From: a virus
Virus record (IMG/VR): IMGVR_UViG_3300049727_000336
Span: 1 to 29,743 of that record
Direction: 5' to 3' (one strand)
Length of the DNA stretch: 29,743 nucleotides
This document shows, one piece after another, positions 13,853 to 22,040 of this stretch. Both the position numbers and the translations under genes were made by a program. The notes under the pieces are model-generated. The model made no database searches. It was not told where the DNA came from and saw only the letters and a list, made by a program, of their open reading frames with translations. Position 1 is the first letter of the stretch. Every line of letters begins with the position of its first letter.

Positions 13853-14394
13853 GTAAAAAGCCCTCGCGCCTGGAGCAGCTCGGCTATCTACTGACCGCCA
13901 TGATTTCAATAATTGCCAGCGGGTCAAGCGACCTTCTAACAGAAAATGCACCCATACCTTCCAGAAACCCGCTTCTTGCGGAAATTGATCTGCGTGATTT
14001 TAGGCGCCACGGGAAATACTGGGGGCTGGCCGTTCGAGTAGCACAACAACTCCGGCTTAGTCATTCTCATGTGCATCGCGTTCTTTTGGGCGATTCTCAA
14101 TCGCTGCGTGTAGCCCAGGCGATCAGTGATGAGATGAAACTCATAGATAAACAAAGTGCTCCATCGCCAATTAACGCAGATGGTTTGAGTGCAGAAGAAA
14201 TATCTGAGTTTTCCCGCGGGGGAAGGTATTTCGGGCTTAAAGCCAGCGTCGCAAAACAACTCGGAATTTCTCAGAACACTGTTTGTAAGGCGGCCCGTGA
14301 TCCAAAGAACTCACGCCCCACGTATCGAGCCATCCGCGCCGAGATGGCCCGCGTGGATGCCGAGATCGCCGCGAAGAGCGGAGGCCGCAAATGA
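13849..14394 (+). CDS. Protein with two tandem HTH units
   Basis: A GTG start at 13849 overlaps the preceding stop (GTGA) and gives 181 residues. Two repeat units are visible. Residues ~50-100 hold DFRRHGKYWGLAVRVAQQL with LSHSHVHRVLLGDSQS. Residues ~118-170 hold EFSRGGRYFGLKASVAKQL with ISQNTVCKAARDPKNS. Each looks like an HTH followed by an A-x-x-x-E-M helix. The units resemble the single unit of the previous protein, so this is probably a DNA-binding protein derived from it by duplication. The gene ends in ATGA at the transposase start, so it may act with the transposase or on its binding sites. Confidence 0.68.
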   Translation: MSKKPSRLEQLGYLLTAMISIIASGSSDLLTENAPIPSRNPLLAEIDLRDFRRHGKYWGLAVRVAQQLRLSHSHVHRVLLGDSQSLRVAQAISDEMKLIDKQSAPSPINADGLSAEEISEFSRGGRYFGLKASVAKQLGISQNTVCKAARDPKNSRPTYRAIRAEMARVDAEIAAKSGGRK

Positions 14395-16505
14395 GCGCAG
14401 CCCCGCAGTTGGCCCTCGTTCCGCGCATGCCTGAGCAGTGGCTCACGGCCGACCAAGTCATGAAGCTGATGAACTGGTCTCGCGCCACATTCTACCGCCG
14501 CTCTGCCGAGCTGATCTCCCGCAATAAGCCCGATGGCCTGAATGCCCGTCCGCTCCGCGAATACCTCGCGGCCTCTCTTCCCCTGTCACCCACCCAGGCG
14601 GAGCAGACCCAGTTGACCGTGGTTGCTCCGCCTGCGGCCTCATTTGGACCACTCTTCGCCGGCATCCCGGCCACTGGAGCGCAGCGCATCATGCTCCCAG
14701 ACCCAGAAGCTCAGAAACAAGCCGAACAGCGCCTCGCCGTACTGTCGCCCCTACTTGATTACGCGGCTAACGCCGAAAGGCTCTCCTCGCTCACGCTGCC
14801 CGACGGACGCCGCGTTACCTCACTCACCAGGCTGATAGAACACATCGCCGTCACGCACGAGCCGCCTATTTCCATCCGCACCGTCAAAGATTGGCTGGCG
14901 CGCTACCGCGCAGACGGGCTGGTTGGCCTGGCCGATCGCATCCGCAGCGACAAGGGCCAGAGCCGCTGGTTTGCCCGCAACCGCGACGCCGCCATTTTGG
15001 CTGCATACCTCCATCTGGGCGACATTGACCGCCAGGGGTTAACGGCCAGTGAAAAGCCTCACCGCGGTCAAAGCATTGCCTTCATTTACGAACAGCTATG
15101 CGAGCGCGCTGAAAGCCTCGGTATTGCCGAAGGTGAACTGCCCAGCCGCGAGACAGTGCGTATCTTCCTGGCTGACTCCATCTCACCGGCCATGAAGGCT
15201 CTGGCGCGCGAAGGTAAGCGGCAGTATCGCGAGCGCATGTCGCCCTACATCCGCCGCCGTTACGACGACATCTACGCCAACCAGGTGTGGGTGGGCGATC
15301 AAATGGAGCACGATGCCGAAGTAACGAACGACGGCATCTTCGACGATGTGCCGCTGGGCACCCCGCTGCGTCTGCGGCTCGACGCCTTCGAAGACTACCG
15401 CAGCCGCAAGATAGTGGGCGCCACCTGGACGCACTTCGGCAGCTCGCGCTCCATCGCAGCCACCCTGCGCCGCGCCATCCTGCAATTCGGACCGCCGGAG
15501 ATGATCTATGTGGATAACGGCAAAGACTATAAGAAGGTTGCGAAGGGAGCGCAGCGCGGCTTCCCGGTGCAAGACCTTCGCCCCGAGGATCTTGTGCCTA
15601 TCGAGCAATGCGGTTTTCTGGCGCGCATCGGCGCGGGCGTAACGCATTGCATTCCGCGCCACCCGCAATCAAAGGGTGTAGAACGCTGCTTCGGCACGGT
15701 GCATCATTTCGATGCGTTCTTTTCGACCTACACCTCCGGCCAGACAGCCACGCGCCCCGAGGCCACCGGAGAGCTGATGATGCAACACCGCCGCCTGTTC
15801 AAGGCCGGTCGCGTTGCAGAGTCAAAGCATCCGCTGGCCAGCCGCTTCATTCTCGCCTGTCTGGCATGGATTGAGAAGTACAACAACACGCCGCATAGCG
15901 GCGAGGGGATGGACGGTCTCAGCCCGAACGAAGTCTTTGAGGCGGAGTTCAACCCTAATCAGAAACCGACTCCTGAACCTGCCACGCTGGCAATGTTGAT
16001 GGCTGAGTACGAACGCCGCGAGGTGCGCGAGTGCGCGGTGACGCTCAACAAGCGCCGCTACATGGCGCGGCCTGAAGATCGCCTCGCCTGGGCGGCCATG
16101 CATGAAGCCAATGAGCGCGAAATTCTCATAGCCTACGATCCCTGCGATCCGGAGAGTGCGGCTGCGCTCGACCTCGATGGCCGTTTCATCGCTTGGCTTG
16201 AAGCGGAAACCTTGCTCCGCTTCGCCCCTGCCGATCCGGAGACACGGCGCCAGATCGGCGAATCGATGGAAATCCGCCGCGGGCTGGAAAAAGCCACGAA
16301 GAATTCAATACGCGCCATTGCGGCTGCTGCCCGCAACAATGGCGCGCAATCGGCCGAGGAGATGGCCTACAGCCAACTGCAGCTTCCCGCTGCCACTAGT
16401 CCTGTGATCTCCCAACGTGCACCCCGGCTCCGGCCGGACAAAACAGCCGTTGCGCCGGCGAGCGCTTCGGACATCGCTGCTTCTTTTTTGGAGGGACTCA
16501 AGTGA
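14391..16505 (+). CDS. MuA-like DDE transposase
   Basis: The 704-residue product has an N-terminal winged-helix region (WLTADQVMKLMNWSRATFYRR, residues 17-37). A second HTH follows around 155-180 (SIRTVKDWLARYRADGLVGLAD). The catalytic core has Asp303 (WVGDQMEHD), Asp375 (MIYVDNGKDYK) and Glu431 (HPQSKGVERCFGT), the order and spacing of MuA/retroviral-integrase DDE enzymes. A beta-barrel-like part and a basic, Ala-rich tail follow; the tail would be where MuB contacts MuA. It joins phage ends to target DNA for integration and replicative transposition. GGAGG lies before the ATG, and stop and start overlap on both sides. Confidence 0.95.
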   Translation: MSAAPQLALVPRMPEQWLTADQVMKLMNWSRATFYRRSAELISRNKPDGLNARPLREYLAASLPLSPTQAEQTQLTVVAPPAASFGPLFAGIPATGAQRIMLPDPEAQKQAEQRLAVLSPLLDYAANAERLSSLTLPDGRRVTSLTRLIEHIAVTHEPPISIRTVKDWLARYRADGLVGLADRIRSDKGQSRWFARNRDAAILAAYLHLGDIDRQGLTASEKPHRGQSIAFIYEQLCERAESLGIAEGELPSRETVRIFLADSISPAMKALAREGKRQYRERMSPYIRRRYDDIYANQVWVGDQMEHDAEVTNDGIFDDVPLGTPLRLRLDAFEDYRSRKIVGATWTHFGSSRSIAATLRRAILQFGPPEMIYVDNGKDYKKVAKGAQRGFPVQDLRPEDLVPIEQCGFLARIGAGVTHCIPRHPQSKGVERCFGTVHHFDAFFSTYTSGQTATRPEATGELMMQHRRLFKAGRVAESKHPLASRFILACLAWIEKYNNTPHSGEGMDGLSPNEVFEAEFNPNQKPTPEPATLAMLMAEYERREVRECAVTLNKRRYMARPEDRLAWAAMHEANEREILIAYDPCDPESAAALDLDGRFIAWLEAETLLRFAPADPETRRQIGESMEIRRGLEKATKNSIRAIAAAARNNGAQSAEEMAYSQLQLPAATSPVISQRAPRLRPDKTAVAPASASDIAASFLEGLK

Positions 16506-17524
16506 ATCTATCGGGTGAAGTGAAACGCGCCTCGCTGGTGAGCGAGGAAGAAGTCAATGCAGCTTGCCGCCTGCGCATCGCAGAGTACATGTCCCGCTCC
16601 GGGCTTTCGATGCCGGACATGGCGCAGAGGATCGGCTACGGCAGCTCCACGCTGCGGCTGTTCATGGCCAACCAGTACTACAACGTAAGCCGCTCGGCCG
16701 CCGCCCTGGTGAAGGCCGCCGACGGATTCATGAACAGCTATCCCATCGCGCCGCCTACCCACATCATGGGTGACCTCTACGACACAGCCAATGTGCGCAT
16801 CATCCGCGAGACGTTTGAAAAGCTGATGCCGCGTCCGGTGGCTTACATGATTTACGCGCCGCCGGGCTCGCAGAAGTCTTTCGTCCTGGAGAACGAGGTT
16901 GCGCGCCTCAACCAGGCCGAGCTGGCAGACGGTGGCGGCCGCCGCGCTTTCTATATCTACGCCCGGCAGAACGTCCGCCCGCGCGATCTGATCCGTCGCG
17001 TGGCCATCGCCTGCGGCTCCCGGGCAAACAACGATGTGGACCCCATGCTCTCCGGCATCCGCTTCGATTTCCGGAATAACCGCGTGGTGCTGGTAGTGGA
17101 CGAAGCCCAGCATCTCTCCATCGAGTGCTTTGAGACGCTGCGCGAATTGCTCGACCAGCCGCCCTACTTCTCGCTGCTGTTCTCGGGCTCGCACGACCTC
17201 AAGCGCAAATTCGACGAGTTTTCCGCAACGCTGGAACAGTGGAACTCGCGCATCATTGCCAAGGTCCGGCTCCCCGGCCTGGAGCGCTTGGAAGCCATCG
17301 GCATCATCGAGCGCGAGATCGGCGACCTGCTCAAGGCGCGCAACCCGCGCGAAGCCAAGAGCCTGGTGGATAGGCTGATCGCCGGGGCCACGGCCCGCGA
17401 CGCTTTCGAGGGCAACCAGGCTTACATCAACGTCCGCACCCTCACCAACGCTCTGGAACAGATCAAGGCCGCCGCGCCCGATCCCGCGCCGGCAGCCATG
17501 GAGAGCGAGGAGGCAGTTGTATGA
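16502..17524 (+). CDS. MuB-like AAA ATPase, transposition target selector
   Basis: GTG start at 16502, overlapping the transposase stop (GTGA), with GGAGG upstream; 340 residues. An HTH-like N-terminus (MPDMAQRIGYGSSTLRLFMANQ, residues 37-58) precedes an AAA domain with Walker A APPGSQKS (119-126) and Walker B VVLVVDEAQHL (195-205). A sensor-type FSGSHDL follows. The same plan, HTH plus ATPase, is known for MuB, which binds target DNA as a filament and activates MuA. The P-loop has Gln124 where Gly or a similar small residue is usual, but Lys125-Ser126 are present. Confidence 0.93.
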   Translation: MNLSGEVKRASLVSEEEVNAACRLRIAEYMSRSGLSMPDMAQRIGYGSSTLRLFMANQYYNVSRSAAALVKAADGFMNSYPIAPPTHIMGDLYDTANVRIIRETFEKLMPRPVAYMIYAPPGSQKSFVLENEVARLNQAELADGGGRRAFYIYARQNVRPRDLIRRVAIACGSRANNDVDPMLSGIRFDFRNNRVVLVVDEAQHLSIECFETLRELLDQPPYFSLLFSGSHDLKRKFDEFSATLEQWNSRIIAKVRLPGLERLEAIGIIEREIGDLLKARNPREAKSLVDRLIAGATARDAFEGNQAYINVRTLTNALEQIKAAAPDPAPAAMESEEAVV

Positions 17525-17865
17525 GACAGCCCATTCCTGCTGAATTTCCCGAGTCGCTCTTCCACCTGGTGGAGGATGATGACGAACGCATTCTCCAGGA
17601 GGAGGGCACGCTCACCACTTCGGTGCGCGGCTCGCACGTCCTGGTCACGGTGCGCCTGCGCCGCTGGTGGGCTTTCGCGATGGCCTGGACGCCGACAGAC
17701 GCACAGCTCCGCCGCATGGCTGAGGCTCTGCGCCGCACCTCAAACATCTGCGACTTCTGGCTCAAGGTCGCCGTGATCGCGGCTGTAATCTACCTGGCCG
17801 CAGAGATTGTGCCGGCCTTTCTGCCTGGCGGCGCGGTCGAGCGGATATTTGGAGGCGCACGGTGA
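17521..17865 (+). CDS. Small protein with one membrane helix
   Basis: The product has 114 residues and starts with an ATGA overlap after GGAGG. The N-terminal two thirds are soluble (Glu/Asp-rich, then LTTSVRGSHVLVTVRLRRWW). A transmembrane helix lies at about residues 82-103 (LKVAVIAAVIYLAAEIVPAFL). No family is recognised. It directly follows the MuB-like gene, where transposable phages carry variable early genes. Confidence 0.65.
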   Translation: MRQPIPAEFPESLFHLVEDDDERILQEEGTLTTSVRGSHVLVTVRLRRWWAFAMAWTPTDAQLRRMAEALRRTSNICDFWLKVAVIAAVIYLAAEIVPAFLPGGAVERIFGGAR

Positions 17866-18149
17866 ACGAGAAAGCTACAGACCGCACCGTGTATCTCCAC
17901 GGCTATGACGGACCGCGCTGCGTTGAAGGACGCGACCTGGTCGAGATTCCGCCCGAATTCATGGGCGCGGCCACCACGCTCAGCCGCGATCTGCGCCTCG
18001 CGCTGGACTGCTTTGTCGCCTTCGGCGCTGTGCCGCGCCCCATAGTCAAAGCCATTCTCCGCAACATGGACGCCGCGCAAACCGGCTTCGACCTGGCCGC
18101 GAAGAGCGCCCACCCCGGACCTTGGGCTGGCAGCGAAGAGGTGCACTGA
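17862..18149 (+). CDS. Early protein of unknown function
   Basis: A GTG start overlaps the previous stop and follows GGAGG; 95 residues. The protein is soluble, with a beta-like start (TVYLHGYDGPRCVEGRDLVEIPPEF) and a helical middle (LSRDLRLALDCFVAFGAVPRPIVKAILRNM). I recognise no motif. Its stop overlaps the next ATG by one base. Confidence 0.6.
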   Translation: MNEKATDRTVYLHGYDGPRCVEGRDLVEIPPEFMGAATTLSRDLRLALDCFVAFGAVPRPIVKAILRNMDAAQTGFDLAAKSAHPGPWAGSEEVH

Positions 18150-18400
18150 TGGACGTTTCCACCGTAGCCTGCGACATCTGCAAGCACCAGAAACAGGAAA
18201 CCAATCACTGGCTGGTTGTGATTGAAAAGCCCGGCTTTGAAGGGCTGATCTTTCTGCCGTCCGAGGCCGCGCAGGAGCCGCGCGTCGAGGGCTATATCTA
18301 TCGGGACCTTTGTGGCCACATGTGCGCGCAGAAGAAGCTCTCGCAGTGGCTCGACGAACTCAAAAACATCAACTACCCCACGAAAGGCGATGCAGCATGA
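18149..18400 (+). CDS. Small Cys/His-containing early protein
   Basis: ATG 18149 shares a base with the previous stop (TGATG); 83 residues. A first pair CDICKH (residues 8-13) and a later DLCGHMC (around 54-60) make a possible four-ligand zinc site. Between them are beta-like strands (HWLVVIEKPGFEGLIFLP). The C-terminus is helical. It may be a small zinc-ribbon regulator. No family is assigned. Confidence 0.6.
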   Translation: MDVSTVACDICKHQKQETNHWLVVIEKPGFEGLIFLPSEAAQEPRVEGYIYRDLCGHMCAQKKLSQWLDELKNINYPTKGDAA

Positions 18401-18954
18401 CAGCAACTGTCAACATCCACGCCGCGGCCGAGCAGATCGCGGATGAAGTCTTTGGCGAAAAGGCGCGCCCCACACCCGAAGAGATCGACGAGCTGGCCAG
18501 GGAGTACGAAGCCGCCAAGCTCCACGTTGCCGACGAGCGGGAGAATCTGGCGCGGGTTGAAGAGCGCGCCGTCATCCTGGTGCAGACCTGGGGTGTGGTG
18601 CCGGCGCACGCTGAGAAGAGCCGCCGCCTGGTGGGCAAGCTGAGCGAACTGCTGGTCACCAGGGCCGACACGCTCACCGTCGTTGATGACCGCGTGGAGA
18701 CATTGAAGGGAGCGCTCGAAGCCAACGGCTACGGCGAGTACTTCAAGAAGCTCTTCACCCTGCGCTCGAAGTATGAAGTCGTCGAGGGAGCCGAGACCGC
18801 GCTCAAGTCCGAGTCTCTGCCCAAGCGCCTGAGCGAGAAGGTGCTCAACCTATGGGGCCGCTGCATCACCGTCAAGCCCAAGAAGCCCTCGCTCAAGGTC
18901 ACCATCGCCGATCCCGCCAAGCCCGCGAAGAAGGCGAAGAAAGCTGGCAAGTGA
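18397..18954 (+). CDS. Helical early protein, possible Gam-like role
   Basis: ATGA overlap at 18397 sets the start; 185 residues. Residues ~20-70 form a long charged helix, probably coiled coil (TPEEIDELAREYEAAKLHVADERENLARVEERA). A second helical part follows, then a conserved-looking FTLRSKYEVVEG...RLSEKVLNLWGRC segment and a Lys/Pro/Ala-rich basic tail (PAKKAKKAGK). Mu has the DNA-end protector Gam, a coiled-coil protein, at a similar early place. I see no diagnostic Gam motif, so this is only a positional thought. Confidence 0.6.
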   Translation: MTATVNIHAAAEQIADEVFGEKARPTPEEIDELAREYEAAKLHVADERENLARVEERAVILVQTWGVVPAHAEKSRRLVGKLSELLVTRADTLTVVDDRVETLKGALEANGYGEYFKKLFTLRSKYEVVEGAETALKSESLPKRLSEKVLNLWGRCITVKPKKPSLKVTIADPAKPAKKAKKAGK

Positions 18955-19187
18955 TGGCGAAATCTGTTAAGGCACGGCTCTGCGGAATGACAGCCTCTCT
19001 GAACTCAATGCGGGTGCAGGTCAACGAGCTTCATTCCCTGAATGGCGCACGCAACCCGGCTTCCAGTATGCAGCAGTGCGCATATATCTCCTCCGAGCTG
19101 CGCGACTTTACCACTTGCCTTGAAGCTCTGGTCTACCATTTCGACTCGCAGTTGAAGCGGAAGGCGAAGAAAGCCGCCTGCAAATGA
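18954..19187 (+). CDS. Small helical early protein
   Basis: ATG 18954 overlaps the previous stop by one base (TGATG); 77 residues. The sequence is helical with a basic end (LKRKAKKAACK), like the tail of the preceding protein. No motif is recognised. ATGA overlap with the next gene. Confidence 0.55.
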   Translation: MAKSVKARLCGMTASLNSMRVQVNELHSLNGARNPASSMQQCAYISSELRDFTTCLEALVYHFDSQLKRKAKKAACK

Positions 19188-19402
19188 TCGTCACCTACAA
19201 CCAGCTTTACTGCGACACAGAAGGATGCTCCAGCTTCTTCCCGCCGGAAGGCCCGGTGGACGGCGCGATCTACAGCATGCAGGAACTGCGCTGGATGGCC
19301 GCTCAGCACGACTGGAAGCGTAAATGCAATCCGATCCGGGATATGTGCCCGAACTGCGCCGGCAAGATGGCTGTCCAGACCAAAAAGAGAGGTCCGCGAT
19401 GA
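19184..19402 (+). CDS. Small zinc-ribbon-like early protein
   Basis: ATGA overlap start; 72 residues. Cys residues at about 10 and 15 (YCDTEGCSSFFPPEGP) and a CPNC pair near 55-58 (MCPNCAGKM) form a likely zinc ribbon. A helix with WMAAQHDWKRK lies between them. Such tiny zinc proteins are common in phage early operons, and their partners are usually unknown. Confidence 0.62.
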   Translation: MIVTYNQLYCDTEGCSSFFPPEGPVDGAIYSMQELRWMAAQHDWKRKCNPIRDMCPNCAGKMAVQTKKRGPR

Positions 19403-20058
19403 TTGACCCTGTCACCTCCGTTGCGCCGCCCGGAAAGCTCTGCACGCGATGCCTTTGCTGCCTCGCGATCATTGCCTTCGACGGCGAGTTTCTCTGCGCC
19501 GCCTGCGACGACGGAACGCACCCCAGACTGTTTAAGCAGCGGCCCACGCCGCCGATCGCTCTCCCTCCCCCACAACTGCGCCCCATCCTTCCACCAGCGC
19601 CCACACCAGCAAAGGAGCCCAGCATGACCTTCCACAAGGAAGACGTTACCAAGCGCAGAACGATAATCGACGAGACCGTCAAAGCCGCGATCCTCGCCGC
19701 CGATCCTTCTATCTCGAACGGCGCCCTGGCGCGGAAGCACGGCATATCCGACTACTTCGTAGCCAACATCCGGCGCGAGGCTGGAATCAAGAGCACCGCG
19801 AAGCCCGGATCGAGCCCCACACCACTTCAAATCGCGGCGTCCTTAACCACCAACGCCAAAGCCACCTCCGGCCGCACCGGCAAAGAGGTCAAGGGCTGGA
19901 TTGCCGAGCCTGACACGAAACTACCGCGCTCCGCGGCCGTCACCCTCAACCTGGGCGAGGAGACGCTCAACGCCTGGTGGATCAACCAGACCCTTGAACG
20001 CAAAGCCATCATCTTCGGCCAGTTCTTCGAGATCCGCGTGGAAGGCATCGTCGGCTAG
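19399..20058 (+). CDS. Zinc-ribbon plus HTH protein with an internal start
   Basis: ATGA overlap start; 219 residues. Residues ~15-40 hold CTRCLCC...FLCAAC, a four-Cys zinc-ribbon candidate. A Pro-rich linker (PPIALPPPQLRPILPPAPTP) leads to an HTH-like part (ISNGALARKHGISDYFVANIRREAG, about 108-132) and a C-terminal alpha/beta part. An in-frame ATG at 19624 (residue 76) has AAAGGAG 6-8 nt upstream, exactly after the linker. The HTH half may therefore also be made alone. It could also be two ancestral genes joined in frame. Function: probably DNA binding. Confidence 0.65.
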   Translation: MIDPVTSVAPPGKLCTRCLCCLAIIAFDGEFLCAACDDGTHPRLFKQRPTPPIALPPPQLRPILPPAPTPAKEPSMTFHKEDVTKRRTIIDETVKAAILAADPSISNGALARKHGISDYFVANIRREAGIKSTAKPGSSPTPLQIAASLTTNAKATSGRTGKEVKGWIAEPDTKLPRSAAVTLNLGEETLNAWWINQTLERKAIIFGQFFEIRVEGIVG

Positions 20059-20099
20059 AACCCGCAACCCATTCCTGCTTCATTTTGGAGGAAACAAAC

Positions 20100-20327
20100 A
20101 TGCCTCACCTCACACCAAAGCAAATCATCCTGACGGCCGATCCAAAGGCGCGGCTCGACTTCTACGAACTCCTGCGCGGTGAGGGTAAGCCCTGCTGGTT
20201 TATCCGCAGCGATTGGCAGGGAGCGCAGCGCAGCAAGATCTGCGCTTCTCCTCGCGCGGCCTGGCGCGACGCCGCAGACCGCTTCCTTCAGACCTTCCCG
20301 GCCTTGAGAAAGACCGTGCAGTCATGA
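20100..20327 (+). CDS. Small early protein of unknown function
   Basis: ATG 20100 has a strong GGAGG 8 nt upstream after a 41-nt gap, so it may be translated independently of the preceding gene. The product has 75 residues: helical start (TPKQIILTADPKARLDFYELL), then a basic, Trp-containing part. No motif is recognised. ATGA overlap with the next gene. Confidence 0.6.
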   Translation: MPHLTPKQIILTADPKARLDFYELLRGEGKPCWFIRSDWQGAQRSKICASPRAAWRDAADRFLQTFPALRKTVQS

Positions 20328-20542
20328 GCACTGACCGCGCCTGGGCGTTCTGGCAGGCGGCCAAGGCCAGCATGGAAGACATCGATGGCCTGATGCAGCA
20401 GCTCGCGCCAGTCGTCACCCAGTTCCCGCCGGTGCCGGTACCGCCGCACATCGTCAAACGGATTCGCAAGGATGTGCGGCGCTTCGACGAGAAGTTTTCC
20501 ATGCTGATCCATGAGCAGAAACGCAAGGCGGCCAAGAAATGA
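20324..20542 (+). CDS. Small helical early protein
   Basis: ATGA overlap start; 72 residues. Two helices are separated by a Pro/Val loop (FPPVPVPPHIVKR), and the end is basic (EQKRKAAKK). No family is recognised. ATGA overlap with the next gene. Confidence 0.58.
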   Translation: MSTDRAWAFWQAAKASMEDIDGLMQQLAPVVTQFPPVPVPPHIVKRIRKDVRRFDEKFSMLIHEQKRKAAKK

Positions 20543-20784
20543 TCCAGAAGATTATTCGCGACGCCGACGGCAACCTGCTGTTCACCCGAATCATCGCGCG
20601 CATCGCCGAGATCTGCGACGAGTGCACGGCGGCGATCTGGCCCGGCGACAGCATGGTGGTCTACGACGACATCGCCAGCCACGACGGCCGCGACGGTTCA
20701 CCGTTGCACATCAAGCGCCACTACTGCGACGCCTGCGGCAAGCTGCTCGAAGACTCCCTCACCACCACGGAGGCTGTCCTATGA
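20539..20784 (+). CDS. Small zinc-binding early protein
   Basis: ATGA overlap start; 81 residues. CDEC (about 27-30) and HYCDACGK (about 60-68) give a four-Cys zinc ribbon around the segment IWPGDSMVVYDDI. This resembles small treble-clef or ribbon proteins in phage early regions. The target is unknown. Confidence 0.62.
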   Translation: MIQKIIRDADGNLLFTRIIARIAEICDECTAAIWPGDSMVVYDDIASHDGRDGSPLHIKRHYCDACGKLLEDSLTTTEAVL

Positions 20785-21236
20785 GCGCACAACTCTCCAT
20801 GTTTGCCGAATCGCACGAGGAAGCCGTCTCGCGGCTCGACCAGACGATCCTCAACTTGTTGCTGGGCTATCCCGGCGGTCCGCTCGGCCTGTCGCCTGAA
20901 GACGACGACAAGGCTGTGCTGCGCGCCATCCGCTACCAGCGCGGCCTGGCCAACACTATCTCCATCCACGAGCTGCAGACCCTGACCAGGCTGAGCGCGC
21001 GGCAGATCAAGAAGACCGTGCGCGGGCTGCGCATGAACTTCCACCTGCCCATCGGCAGCTCGAAGAGCGGTACGGACGGCGGCTATTACCTGATTCTGAC
21101 CGAAGCGGACCGCGCCGCCTGGGTAAAAGAAGTCCTTGACCAGGTGCGCGCCGAGCTGGCCGTGATGCGCGCCGCTGCCGGCCAGCAGGCCACGCTGGAG
21201 CTGCTCGGCCAACTCTCCATGGAGGTGAAGCGTTGA
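20781..21236 (+). CDS. Winged-helix DNA-binding protein
   Basis: ATGA overlap start; 151 residues. An HTH lies at about 58-85 (TISIHELQTLTRLSARQIKKTVRGLRMNF), followed by a wing (LPIGSSKSGTDGGYYLILTEAD) and a C-terminal helix (about 110-145). The H-T-H plus G-G-Y-Y wing is typical of phage winged-helix regulators or replication accessory proteins. It may control middle transcription. TTGA overlap with the next gene. Confidence 0.72.
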   Translation: MSAQLSMFAESHEEAVSRLDQTILNLLLGYPGGPLGLSPEDDDKAVLRAIRYQRGLANTISIHELQTLTRLSARQIKKTVRGLRMNFHLPIGSSKSGTDGGYYLILTEADRAAWVKEVLDQVRAELAVMRAAAGQQATLELLGQLSMEVKR

Positions 21237-21421
21237 GCGACCTGAAACCTATATCCGTCGGCGAAATTCTGGTGATGCGCGAGGAGTTCGATCATACATC
21301 CAGAAAGCCTGACATGGCCCGCGGCGTCGTCGTCCGCGCTGAGAAGCTGGTGCGGCTGCTCGATGAAGTGCTGATGTGGCGTGAATCCGCCGGCGCTGAA
21401 ACGGAGGACGGCAATGCCTGA
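21233..21421 (+). CDS. Small early protein (TTG start)
   Basis: TTG 21233 overlaps the preceding stop (TTGA) and has GGAGGTG upstream; 62 residues. The sequence is helical and acidic at the end (ESAGAETEDGNA). No motif is recognised. It overlaps the next gene by 8 nt. Confidence 0.55.
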   Translation: MSDLKPISVGEILVMREEFDHTSRKPDMARGVVVRAEKLVRLLDEVLMWRESAGAETEDGNA

Positions 21422-21641
21422 TCCCAGAGAGCAAGCCATCCTGAAGCTGGTCGAGGAGGCGCGCAAAAAGTCCAACGCCTTTATCGTCCTGGGCATCACG
21501 CCCAACCGCTTCTTCTACTCCTGCGATGAACGAATCACGCTGCCGGATCTGCACGGGCAACTGGAAAACATCGGAGACGCCGTCTGCGAGAGCGTATCCC
21601 GCACCCGCGCCCGCAACGCCAAAGAAAGAAGGCAGTCATGA
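21414..21641 (+). CDS. Small early protein of unknown function
   Basis: ATG 21414 follows GGAGG by 6 nt; 75 residues. A helical N-terminus (REQAILKLVEEARKK) is followed by a beta-like middle (AFIVLGITPNRFFYSC) and an Arg-rich tail. No family is recognised. ATGA overlap with the next gene. Confidence 0.55.
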   Translation: MPDPREQAILKLVEEARKKSNAFIVLGITPNRFFYSCDERITLPDLHGQLENIGDAVCESVSRTRARNAKERRQS

Positions 21642-21748
21642 AACTGCGCGAAAGTGATCCGCTCGTCATGCTCAGCGGCGTCATCCTGGGCTACGGCGCT
21701 CTTTGTCTGGTGATCGCAGGCCTGCTCATAGCCCACAACTGGAAATGA
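21638..21748 (+). CDS. 36-residue membrane peptide
   Basis: An ATGA overlap at 21638 opens a frame of 36 codons encoding MKLRESDPLVML..., with one transmembrane helix (VMLSGVILGYGALCLVIAGL) and a short HNWK tail. The overlap and the strong hydrophobic pattern support it as a real small gene. The role is unknown. Confidence 0.5.
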   Translation: MKLRESDPLVMLSGVILGYGALCLVIAGLLIAHNWK

Positions 21749-21762
21749 TTTTGGAGGAAACC

Positions 21763-22038
21763 ATGGAAACAAATGAAAAGCCCGTTGTAAATTTCGTGAT
21801 CTGCGAGGAAGCGGACAGGCTTGCCCACCATATCGCGGAAGAGACAGCCGTCTCGACTATTGAGTGCATGACATCCACGGAGACGGTTGACGGCGCAACG
21901 TGGCTGGATATCAGCGTGGAAGGCGTCTTCGAGCCTCTCAACGTCGAGGCCGACGACGAGATCCGCTACCTGGAACTGCGCAACATGCTGCGCTATCACC
22001 CCACGAACCACAACCTGGTCCAGATCGTGGAGGCATAG
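21763..22038 (+). CDS. Small acidic early protein
   Basis: ATG 21763 has GGAGG 5-6 nt upstream; 91 residues. It is acidic, with alternating beta and helix segments (VVNFVICEEADRLAHHIAEETAVSTIECM, then TWLDISVEGVFEPLNVEADD). I recognise no family. A small, acidic, alpha/beta early protein could be a DNA-mimic or an inhibitor of a host system, but nothing in it proves this. It ends 2 nt before the receiver-like gene. Confidence 0.58.
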   Translation: METNEKPVVNFVICEEADRLAHHIAEETAVSTIECMTSTETVDGATWLDISVEGVFEPLNVEADDEIRYLELRNMLRYHPTNHNLVQIVEA

Positions 22039-22040
22039 CC

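Noticed and set aside
15183-16103. Minus-strand frames opposite the transposase
   Set aside because: They overlap the DDE catalytic core of a clear transposase and have no ribosome sites or motifs of their own.
18397-18954. Firm Gam (host-nuclease inhibitor) call
   Set aside because: It is helical and early like Mu Gam, but I could not find a diagnostic motif, so it is kept as unknown with a positional remark.
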